Position numbers and translations under genes: made by a program
Shown here: piece after piece, positions 57,267 through 64,000 of the stretch
Layout of the letters: the number at the start of each line of letters is the position of its first letter
Numbering within the stretch: the stretch's first letter is position 1
Origin: Photobacterium angustum
GTDB lineage: Bacteria > Pseudomonadota > Gammaproteobacteria > Enterobacterales > Vibrionaceae
Direction of reading: 5' to 3'
Assembly: GCF_002954615.1 (NCBI RefSeq)
Contig: NZ_MSCJ01000001.1
Span: 2,666,001-2,730,000, forward strand
Length of the DNA stretch: 64,000 bases
The notes under the pieces: generated by a model
Told to the model about the DNA's origin: nothing
The model's input: only the letters and a program-made list of their open reading frames with translations
Database searches by the model: none

Positions 57267-57300
57267 AGTAAAAATAAACCATTGTTGGTATATTTTTACT
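57267..57300. repeat. Inverted repeat upstream of tpiA
   Basis: AGTAAAAATA (57267-57276) and TATTTTTACT (57291-57300) are perfect 10-bp arms with a 14-nt spacer, ending 45 bp before the tpiA ATG. It may be an operator or a leader hairpin. Confidence 0.55.
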
Positions 57301-57345
57301 ACATCAAGTTAAGTTAATTACATCATTTAAATTTGGAGAAAAGCT

Positions 57346-58116
57346 ATGCGCCATCCTGTGGTTATGGGTAACTGGAAGCTAAACGGTAGCAAGGAAATGG
57401 TCTCTGGCCTTATCAAAGGTCTTGATGCAGCACTTAACGGTGTTGAAGGTGTTGACGTAGCCATCGCTCCACCAGTAATGTACTTGGATCTAGCTGAGCA
57501 GCTACTAAGCAAAGCGAACAGCAAAATCATCCTTGGTTCTCAAAACGTTGATCTACACAACAACGGCGCATTCACAGGTGATATCTCTCCTGCAATGCTT
57601 AAAGAATTCGGTGCTAGCCACATCATCATCGGTCACTCTGAGCGTCGTGAATACCACAACGAATCAGATGAGTTTGTTGCTCAAAAATTCGCATTCCTAA
57701 AAGAAAATGGCCTAACGCCAGTTCTTTGTATTGGTGAGTCAGAAGCACAAAATGAAGCTGGCGAAACAGTAGCTGTATGTGCACGTCAACTTGACGCTGT
57801 TATCAACACTCAAGGTGTTGAAGCACTGAACGGCGCAATCATCGCTTACGAACCAATCTGGGCTATCGGTACAGGTAAAGCAGCAACTGCTGACGATGCA
57901 CAACGCATCCACGCTGCTATCCGTGCTCACATCGCTGAGAAGAGTGAAGAAGTAGCTAAGAACGTTGTTATCCAATACGGCGGTTCTGTTAAGCCAGAAA
58001 ACGCAGCTGCATACTTCGCACAACCAGACATCGACGGTGCTCTAGTTGGTGGCGCAGCACTTGATGCTGAAAGCTTCGCTGCTATCGCTAAAGCAGCAGC
58101 TGAAGCGAAAAACTAA
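57346..58116 (+). CDS. tpiA: Triosephosphate isomerase
   Basis: TpiA interconverts the triose phosphates of glycolysis. It is 256 residues with Lys11 in MGNWKLNG, the electrophile His97 in IIIGHSERR, the base Glu169 in [12 protein letters not shown] and the phosphate loop [10 protein letters not shown]. Codon choice is strongly biased, as expected for a highly expressed gene. TTTGGAGA precedes the ATG. It is convergent with pfkA. Confidence 0.98.
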   Translation: MRHPVVMGNWKLNGSKEMVSGLIKGLDAALNGVEGVDVAIAPPVMYLDLAEQLLSKANSKIILGSQNVDLHNNGAFTGDISPAMLKEFGASHIIIGHSERREYHNESDEFVAQKFAFLKENGLTPVLCIGESEAQNEAGETVAVCARQLDAVINTQGVEALNGAIIAYEPIWAIGTGKAATADDAQRIHAAIRAHIAEKSEEVAKNVVIQYGGSVKPENAAAYFAQPDIDGALVGGAALDAESFAAIAKAAAEAKN

Positions 58117-58137
58117 TCATTCTTTTTGATTAGCCTA

Positions 58138-58165
58138 AGAGGTCACCTACGGGTGGCCTTTTTGT
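58138..58165 (+). terminator. Intrinsic terminator of tpiA
   Basis: AGGTCACC and GGTGGCCT pair with one G-T wobble around TACG, followed by TTTTTG. Confidence 0.85.
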
Positions 58166-58205
58166 TTTTACCGCAAAAAAACCGCACTTTACCGATTTCA
58201 AGGTA

Positions 58206-58233
58206 ATAAAAAAGGCCGATAATAATCGACCTT
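58206..58233 (-). terminator. Intrinsic terminator of pfkA
   Basis: On the minus strand AAGGTCGAT pairs with ATCGGCCTT, followed by T's. Confidence 0.85.
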
Positions 58234-58261
58234 CTTTCTCTCTTACCGCTCGATAAATCTC

Positions 58262-59224
58262 TTAGAATAACTTCTCAGCTAACTCATAAAGATCGTTACG
58301 AACAGGACGACGCATATTTTCAATTGCATCGATGATATCGTGGTGAACAAGTTGCTCACACTGAATACCTACACAACGACCACCTTCTCCTTTTTGAAGA
58401 AGATCAACTGCGTATGCGCCCATACGAGAAGCAAGTACACGGTCAAACGCTGTTGGTTGACCACCACGCTGAATGTGACCCAATACTGTTGCGCGAGTTT
58501 CACGACCTGTTTCTGCTTCAATGAACTTAGCCAGTTCATTAACATCAGTCATTAGCTCAGTGATAGCAATAATTGCGTGCTTTTTACCTTTAGCAATACC
58601 TTCACGGATATGCTGAAGTAACTTTTCTTTATCTAGCCCTGTTTCTGGCGTGATAATGTACTCACAACCACCAGCAATCGCAGACATTAGGGTTAAGTCA
58701 CCACAATGACGACCCATCACTTCTACAATAGAGATACGTTGGTGTGAAGATGATGTATCACGTAAACGGTCAATTGCATCGATCACAGTGTTCATTGCTG
58801 TCATGTAACCGATAGTGTAATCAGTACCTGCAACGTCATTATCGATAGTGCCAGGAAGACCGATACATGGGTAACCCATCTCAGTTAACTTCTTCGCGCC
58901 CATGTATGAACCGTCACCACCAATAACTACTAATGCATCAATGCCGTGCAGTTTTAGGTTCTCAATCGCTTTTTCACGCACTTCCACTTCTCGGAATTCA
59001 GGAAAACGCGCAGAGCCTAGGAATGTACCGCCTTTGTTGATCACATCAGATACACTTTTACGATCTAGCTTTTCGATACAGTTGTTATAAAGACCTTGGT
59101 AGCCATCATAAATACCGTACACTTCTAGACCTTCAGTTAACGCTGCTCGAACTACGCCGCGAACTGCTGCATTCATACCAGGTGCGTCACCACCACTGGT
59201 CAAAACACCAATCTTCTTAATCAT
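58262..59224 (-). CDS. pfkA: ATP-dependent 6-phosphofructokinase
   Basis: PfkA commits fructose 6-phosphate to glycolysis. It is 320 residues from [23 protein letters not shown], with the ATP motif [11 protein letters not shown] and the catalytic [21 protein letters not shown] precedes the ATG at 59224; the frame is open 14 codons further. A TATAAT on the minus strand (59273-59268) may be its -10 box. It is convergent with tpiA and faces cpxP. Confidence 0.97.
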   Translation of the reverse strand: MIKKIGVLTSGGDAPGMNAAVRGVVRAALTEGLEVYGIYDGYQGLYNNCIEKLDRKSVSDVINKGGTFLGSARFPEFREVEVREKAIENLKLHGIDALVVIGGDGSYMGAKKLTEMGYPCIGLPGTIDNDVAGTDYTIGYMTAMNTVIDAIDRLRDTSSSHQRISIVEVMGRHCGDLTLMSAIAGGCEYIITPETGLDKEKLLQHIREGIAKGKKHAIIAITELMTDVNELAKFIEAETGRETRATVLGHIQRGGQPTAFDRVLASRMGAYAVDLLQKGEGGRCVGIQCEQLVHHDIIDAIENMRRPVRNDLYELAEKLF

Positions 59225-59325
59225 GGTTACCCTCTGACTTTGGGAATTGAAAATCAAATCCGACACGATTATACCGAGGTTCCCCTGCTCGATATCACAG
59301 CAACACCTGTGCTGTGCGTGTAAAA

Positions 59326-59341
59326 ACTGAAACTTTTCTAC
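59326..59341. promoter_or_regulatory. Possible Cra (FruR) site before pfkA
   Basis: ACTGAAACTTTTCTAC matches the Cra consensus RCTGAAWCGWTTCAGY at 13 of 16 positions. Cra represses pfkA in enterics; here the site would lie about 65 bp upstream of the predicted start of transcription. Confidence 0.35.
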
Positions 59342-59636
59342 TTACGTAGGAGTATTACAAGTTTGCAAAAATATTTAGTTGATTCATATCACGCAAGGTC
59401 GGGATTCAATCAAGCTTCTTTTTACACAAAAATTAACCTTATCTCTTTCGTTTTAAGCTGACGTTTCTACATAATCAGCCCGATTTTTTCGTGTACTTGA
59501 TGATCCAAATGCCTATGGTGTGTTCAATATCACGCAGTATAGCCGTTTTATGATGACAATTAATAACAAAACCTACGAGAAAATACGATCATCGAGGTGA
59601 TTTTTTTATGAGGGCTCTAACTCCTGAGTAGAAAAT

Positions 59637-59675
59637 CAAAAAAAAGCCACAACAGAAGTTATGGCTTTCTTTTTT
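59637..59675. terminator. Bidirectional terminator after cpxP
   Basis: AAAGCCA (59643-59649) and TGGCTTT (59662-59668) pair, with eight or more A's before and T's after. It ends cpxP and can also end any plus-strand transcript from the gap. Confidence 0.85.
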
Positions 59676-59696
59676 TTGTCTTTATTACTCAAACAC

Positions 59697-60164
59697 TCAG
59701 TGTGTTTTTTTCTCAAGTTTCATAAATCGCTTTTCGGCATGCTGTTGCTTTAATTCCACATATTTTGCTTTTTGCTCTGGGGTCAAAATATTCAACATTT
59801 GATGGCGTTGTTTTAATCGCTCAACACGGTGCTCGGCTTGTTTCTCTGACATACGATCGACCAGTTGACGTACCGCTTGCTCATCAAAATTATCTGCCAG
59901 TACTAATTTATCGAGTGCTTTGTGATCTGTTTGCATTTCAGTGCGATTAGCCTGTCGCTCCGCTTTCATCGCTTCACGATCTTTCTCTCGTAAGGTTTTC
60001 ATTTCGGCTTTTTGTGTATCAGTCAACTCTAGCTGTTTAAACAGACCACGCTCACCATGATGCCCTTTCATACCGTGTGAGTTCGGAGCTGCCATTACTG
60101 ACATCGAACCTAATACCATTGGTACTGCAATCGCCATCATCATTGTTTTTTTGAACATTTTCAT
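59697..60164 (-). CDS. cpxP: CpxP/Spy-family periplasmic stress protein
   Basis: CpxP is the periplasmic inhibitor and chaperone partner of CpxA. It is 155 residues with a signal peptide (MKMFKKTMMMAIAVPMVLGSMSVMA), then a helical protein with two LTxxQ motifs (LTDTQKAEM, LTPEQKAKY). The ATG at 60164 follows GGAGA; the longer frame is not supported. It is divergent from cpxRA with a CpxR box between them. Confidence 0.92.
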   Translation of the reverse strand: MKMFKKTMMMAIAVPMVLGSMSVMAAPNSHGMKGHHGERGLFKQLELTDTQKAEMKTLREKDREAMKAERQANRTEMQTDHKALDKLVLADNFDEQAVRQLVDRMSEKQAEHRVERLKQRHQMLNILTPEQKAKYVELKQQHAEKRFMKLEKKTH

Positions 60165-60236
60165 GCTTGTATCTCCAACTATTAGGGTGCGGCAACCTGC
60201 GCCATTGTGCTTGGTAATCATAATAACGGATCACAA

Positions 60237-60272
60237 GTAAAGCGTTGTCGAGTAAACGTAAAGCTACGTAAA
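60237..60272. promoter_or_regulatory. CpxR box with extra GTAAA repeats
   Basis: GTAAA-GCTAC-GTAAA (60258-60272) is a perfect GTAAA-N5-GTAAA CpxR site. Two more GTAAA copies lie at 60237 and 60252. The cluster is placed to control both cpxP and cpxRA. Confidence 0.85.
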
Positions 60273-60363
60273 TCAATAATAACGAAACTTGGCGTTCACG
60301 CTGACATTAGCGATACTAGGCTCAATACTCCATCACTCTCTTTATCTTTGAATAGGTTTGACC

Positions 60364-61056
60364 ATGGCAAAAATTTTACTTGTCGATGACGACATTGAGC
60401 TCACAGCATTATTAAAAGATATTCTCGAGCTAGAAGGCTTTGATGTGATTGAAGCCAATAATGGCCAGCAAGGATTAGAGAAGGTAGATAGCAGTATCGA
60501 TCTGATTTTACTTGATGTCATGATGCCAGTAATGAACGGAACGGAAATGCTACGTCGATTGCGAGAGTCCCATTCAACACCTGTGATGATGTTAACCGCT
60601 AAAGGTGATGAAATTGATCGTGTGCTTGGTCTTGAACTCGGCGCTGATGATTACCTGCCTAAACCTTTTAGCGACCGAGAGTTGTTAGCGCGTATACGCG
60701 CAGTATTGCGCCGTACTCAAGCCTCAAATGAAAAAACCACTGAAAAATCAGACCTACTCACCTATCAAGACATTACGATTTATCCTGGGCGACAGGAGGT
60801 AGTTTGTCAGGATATCCCAGTCGAAATGACGGGCACAGAGCTCGCTTTATTAAGCTATTTCATTCAGCGTCCAGGACAAATTATTGCAAAGGAATCTTTG
60901 AGTTTAGATGTGCTTGGTAAGCGTTTAGCACGGTTTGATCGCGCTATTGATATGCATGTATCCAATATTCGTAAAAAGTTGCCAGAGCGCTTAGATGGTA
61001 AGCCAAGAATTAAAACCTTACGCGGTAAAGGTTACTTATTGGTTGAGGAAGCATAA
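60364..61056 (+). CDS. cpxR: Response regulator CpxR
   Basis: CpxR is the transcription factor of the envelope stress response. It is 230 residues: a receiver domain with acidic pocket VDDD, phosphorylated Asp51 in LILLDVMMP and Lys in PKPF, and an OmpR-type winged helix (ESLSLDVLGKRLARFDRAIDMHVSNIRKKLP). The ATG at 60364 is used. Its stop overlaps the cpxA start by one base (TAATG). Confidence 0.96.
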   Translation: MAKILLVDDDIELTALLKDILELEGFDVIEANNGQQGLEKVDSSIDLILLDVMMPVMNGTEMLRRLRESHSTPVMMLTAKGDEIDRVLGLELGADDYLPKPFSDRELLARIRAVLRRTQASNEKTTEKSDLLTYQDITIYPGRQEVVCQDIPVEMTGTELALLSYFIQRPGQIIAKESLSLDVLGKRLARFDRAIDMHVSNIRKKLPERLDGKPRIKTLRGKGYLLVEEA

Positions 61057-62435
61057 TGAAATTTCCGGGGCTCACTAGCCTTTATGGCCGTATTTTTGCC
61101 GTCTTCTGGTTTACCCTTTTTGTTGTCGTCGTAACAATTGTTTTGTTATTTCAACTCGACCCTCGAACAGGACAAGCGATCCCCGAACCTCACCTTAAAC
61201 GTTTAGAATATACTGCGGAAAATATTAACCAAAAACTCAACACTCCACGAAACGAAACCGTTAAAAAACTGCAGCTAGAACAAAAAATTAAACGCTTAAC
61301 AAAACGTAAGAATAATCATGATATCCAGATTTATTTTACGACTCTTGATGGCGACATTATCTCACCACAAAAACACACTAAAGCACTGCGTAACTTTATT
61401 ACTATTGCTGATGACCCAAGTGCCCCTAAGCAACGCTTATATGGTCGCTGGATGATGGCAGGCCCCTTTCTGATCAATACACCGAATAGTGATATTTATA
61501 TGTATAGCGGCCAAGTATGGCGTGGCCCTTCCCCTTTTATCATCCAAATTTTGGATAAACCGGTTAAGCTCCTACTCGTGACAATGCTAGTCAGCACACC
61601 CTTTTTACTCTGGCTTGCTTGGGCAGTCACGCGCCCAGCAAGACGTTTACAACAAGCCGCAGAGCGTGTCGCACAAGGTGAGTTTACCGCCGATCCAAAT
61701 TTAGAAACCGGACCTCGAGAATTTAAGCAAGCTGGCGCAAGCTTCAATCAAATGGTGGGAGCATTAAATACCATGATCAGTGGACAGCAACGTTTACTGT
61801 CAGATATTTCTCACGAGTTACGCTCACCACTCACTCGTTTACGAATGGCTACCGCATTAGCTCAACGCAAACAAGGGGAAAGCAGTGAGCTAACACGCGT
61901 TGATACAGAGGCTGAACGATTAGAAACCATGATTGGCGAATTGCTTGAATTATCTAGAATGCAAGTCGATAGCCATCAACAAAATGAAAGGCTTGATAGC
62001 CAAACACTGTGGTATGAGATGCTCGAAGATGCTCGCTTTGAAGCCGAACAATGCCATAAAACTTTACGTTATAACACGCTGCAAGATTGGCCGATTAATG
62101 GTAACCCTAACCTGTTGATTAGCGCACTAGAGAACGTAATACGTAACGCAATCAAATACGGTAATGACATCATTGAAATACAGTTTACGGTTCAGCAGCA
62201 CCTGCTCACCATCACTATTGATGACAATGGTGATGGTGTGCCTGAAGCAGAATTAGATGATATCTTCCGCCCCTTTTACCGCGTCTCCACCGCACGAGAT
62301 CGTGACAGCGGAGGCACAGGGCTTGGTTTAGCCATTACAGAAAGTGCTATTCGACAACATAGAGGAACAATTCAAGCAAATAATAGCTCCCTTGGCGGAT
62401 TGAATATTACCATTACTCTGCCTCTGGCCCGTTAA
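61056..62435 (+). CDS. cpxA: Sensor histidine kinase CpxA
   Basis: CpxA senses envelope stress and phosphorylates CpxR. It is 459 residues with two membrane segments (about 12-33 and 171-191) around a periplasmic domain, HAMP, the H-box with His253 (SDISHELRSPLTRLRMA), and the ATPase domain with NVIRNAIKYG and DNGDGVPE and GGTGLGLAI. It overlaps the convergent GGDEF gene by 23 bp at the 3' end. Confidence 0.96.
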   Translation: MKFPGLTSLYGRIFAVFWFTLFVVVVTIVLLFQLDPRTGQAIPEPHLKRLEYTAENINQKLNTPRNETVKKLQLEQKIKRLTKRKNNHDIQIYFTTLDGDIISPQKHTKALRNFITIADDPSAPKQRLYGRWMMAGPFLINTPNSDIYMYSGQVWRGPSPFIIQILDKPVKLLLVTMLVSTPFLLWLAWAVTRPARRLQQAAERVAQGEFTADPNLETGPREFKQAGASFNQMVGALNTMISGQQRLLSDISHELRSPLTRLRMATALAQRKQGESSELTRVDTEAERLETMIGELLELSRMQVDSHQQNERLDSQTLWYEMLEDARFEAEQCHKTLRYNTLQDWPINGNPNLLISALENVIRNAIKYGNDIIEIQFTVQQHLLTITIDDNGDGVPEAELDDIFRPFYRVSTARDRDSGGTGLGLAITESAIRQHRGTIQANNSSLGGLNITITLPLAR

Positions 62436-64000
62436 CGTCATTAAAGAAATACACTTGATTTTTTCCCTGCCGCTTAACTTGATACATCGCCATATCAGCT
62501 TTGTGCATCAAATCATCAAGTGAAATTTCTTTGGCTGCTGAATAGCAACCACCAATGCTTGAATGAATAGGAATAAATACCTTATTTTCAACTTCAAACG
62601 GACAAGCCAGCATTTGCTGCAAAGCGGCTGCGTAATATTCAGGACTCGCTAAATGCTGAGCTGAATACAGTAAAACAGCAAATTCATCTCCGCCTAAACG
62701 TACCAGCAACGCTTTTGAGCCGAAGACTTTACGCATCATTAAAGCGAGATGCTTTAATACTTTATCTCCAGCGCCATGACCATATTGATCATTTATCGGC
62801 TTAAAGTCGTCCAGATCAATATACAAAAGGCAGATGACTTTAGATGACGTTACGCTATTACTCAGAATTTTATTGGCTTGTGTTAGAAAAGAAGCACGAT
62901 TTAAGAGTCCCGTTAAATTATCGTAATGCGCTAACGTATAAATACGCTGTTTATTAATATGTTCTTTTAATTGATAGCGTGCAATCCAATAAGATAAAAC
63001 GAAACTCAATATAATTGCGACATAAACTAAGGTTTGATGATGTTCGATCGCTTTAATGAAATCGCCACGTTTATCAAAAGCAACAAAGGAAATCAGTTTC
63101 CAAGCGGTCGAATTATTTTCTGTAACATGGTATTCCTGAAAGCAGTAAGGGTTAATTCGCCCAATGGCACCAACCGACTCAATGGTTAATACACCTTTAG
63201 ATGTAACAATTTGCCCCGACTGCATAGCTTGAATTTGTGCTTCTAATTCAGGGAACTGCTGATAAATAGTTTGCTCTTTTTTATTATCAAACATAAAGGC
63301 AAACTCTTTTTCTGGATACAAATTATTATAGAGATAATAGCCATCACTATTTACCAACATATAGTTTGTCCCCCCATTAAGGTTGAACAACCCTAGCCCT
63401 TCCATCAAATACTTCGCTAAATAGTTAATAATAACAATACCCTGCTTATTTCCCTCTTTATCAAATACAGGTGCAGATAAACGGATCATCGGCTTATAAG
63501 GCACTTCAATCTCACCATGCTCGATATTTAAATCAAGTGGAGATATATAGATCCCTTTGTGTTGTAATTTTGCCGCCTCAAGGAAATAGTATCGATGTTT
63601 TTTCTTCTGTAACTCATTAGAAGGCACAATCAATGCACGCCCGTCGTTAAAGTTAACCCGAGTAACTTCATTACCTTCTAAATCGAGATAGCGCATTTGA
63701 TCATAGATTTCTTTACGTTGACTCACCGATTTCAGAGCTTGTGAAAAACGTGCCATTCGCTGCTGTTTTTCAATACCATCTTTCAATCCGGTAATACGGT
63801 GGATCTCATGGTTATTGGCGATATCAGCCAATAATGCTGTTTCTCGTACTACTGAGCCTATTACCACTTGGATATAATTTTTTTTACCAACCAGCAGTGC
63901 TTTTTGCTGTACTTGAATATTACTTTTTCGTCGTTCAAGTTCAGATTGTGAGTTATAGTAAAAAATCGATAGAAAAACCGTTAACAACAATAAAAATATC
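62413..64000 (-). CDS. Membrane-bound GGDEF diguanylate cyclase, 5' end missing
   Basis: At least 529 residues are visible and the frame is still open at the right edge, within the first membrane segment, so the true start lies outside. It has an extracytoplasmic sensor of dCache-like layout (about 270 residues, with YFLEAAKLQHKGIYISPLDLN and DGYYLYN), a second membrane segment (TLVYVAIILSFVLSYWIARY) and a GGDEF domain with the intact signature RLGGDEFAVLL. It should make cyclic di-GMP. No EAL domain follows. The signal is unknown. Confidence 0.92.
   Translation of the reverse strand, partial: IFLLLLTVFLSIFYYNSQSELERRKSNIQVQQKALLVGKKNYIQVVIGSVVRETALLADIANNHEIHRITGLKDGIEKQQRMARFSQALKSVSQRKEIYDQMRYLDLEGNEVTRVNFNDGRALIVPSNELQKKKHRYYFLEAAKLQHKGIYISPLDLNIEHGEIEVPYKPMIRLSAPVFDKEGNKQGIVIINYLAKYLMEGLGLFNLNGGTNYMLVNSDGYYLYNNLYPEKEFAFMFDNKKEQTIYQQFPELEAQIQAMQSGQIVTSKGVLTIESVGAIGRINPYCFQEYHVTENNSTAWKLISFVAFDKRGDFIKAIEHHQTLVYVAIILSFVLSYWIARYQLKEHINKQRIYTLAHYDNLTGLLNRASFLTQANKILSNSVTSSKVICLLYIDLDDFKPINDQYGHGAGDKVLKHLALMMRKVFGSKALLVRLGGDEFAVLLYSAQHLASPEYYAAALQQMLACPFEVENKVFIPIHSSIGGCYSAAKEISLDDLMHKADMAMYQVKRQGKNQVYFFNDVNGPEAE

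Larger units (their letters stand above)
59225..59696. other. 472-bp gap between pfkA and cpxP
   Basis: No annotated-size gene. It carries the pfkA promoter, a possible Cra site, a small hairpin (CACAGCA 59296-59302, TGCTGTG 59310-59316), the repeat ATATCACGCA at 59386 and 59527, and a seven-codon plus-strand frame at 59608 with GAGGTGA upstream that runs toward the terminator at 59637-59675. Confidence 0.5.

Noticed and set aside
1..64000. Mobile elements, CRISPR arrays, tRNA or rRNA genes, integrons
   Set aside because: No transposase, integrase, direct-repeat array or RNA gene was seen; gene order and composition look like vertically inherited core genome.

Overview
The window is a dense chromosomal segment of a gammaproteobacterium of the family Vibrionaceae, possibly Photobacterium. 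The genus is a guess; the family is well supported by an AphA-type quorum-sensing regulator next to ppc, a near-canonical vibrio CRP, an ArgH protein fused to an acetyltransferase domain, and a gene order (crp, ast genes, dam/aro/pil, mrcA, oxyR, arg, ppc-aphA, met, priA-cytR-ftsN-hslVU, tpiA-pfkA-cpx) that I recall from vibrio primary chromosomes. No insertion sequence, prophage, CRISPR array, tRNA or rRNA was seen. Almost everything is core genome, so the unusual material lies mainly between genes.

Layout. 1-7 kb: end of a LysE-type exporter, a divergent MocR regulator, yheT-yheU-prkB, an OsmC protein, crp and a lipoprotein. 7-12 kb: a possible 60-residue small protein, then arginine succinyltransferase genes (argD/astC-astA-astD) with a DUF1338 gene. 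12-20 kb, minus strand: pabA, trpS, gph, rpe, dam, damX, aroB, aroK. 20-28 kb: pilMNOPQ (type IV pilus assembly and secretin), divergent mrcA, oxyR. 28-35 kb: a peroxiredoxin-glutaredoxin hybrid under an OxyR site, and argCBGH(A). 35-45 kb: ppc, aphA, metBL with metJ divergent, a malic enzyme, rpmE. 45-55 kb: priA, cytR, ftsN, hslVU, menA, rraA, zapB, glpX. 55-64 kb: a Cys-cluster regulator with fpr, a DUF3135 gene, tpiA, pfkA, cpxP/cpxRA, and a GGDEF protein running off the right edge.

Regulation visible in the sequence: a CRP site before crp; a 15/16 match to the four-block OxyR operator between oxyR and the peroxiredoxin gene; four tandem MetJ boxes between metB and metJ; a CpxR box between cpxP and cpxR; a sigma-32 promoter before hslVU; a hairpin leader before rpmE; and intrinsic terminators after most transcription units.

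The most interesting candidate is upstream of argC. The roughly 280-nt leader of argCBGH(A) carries a 14-codon reading frame with a good ribosome binding site that encodes MNQAKLFTHTFRRR and stops directly after three arginine codons. It is flanked by a 10-bp inverted repeat whose downstream arm partly overlaps a second hairpin. This has the layout of an amino-acid-sensing leader peptide, here for arginine, but there is no U-tract terminator, so the mechanism would have to be Rho-dependent or otherwise non-classical. The argE gene, usual between argC and ppc in relatives, is absent and this leader occupies the space.
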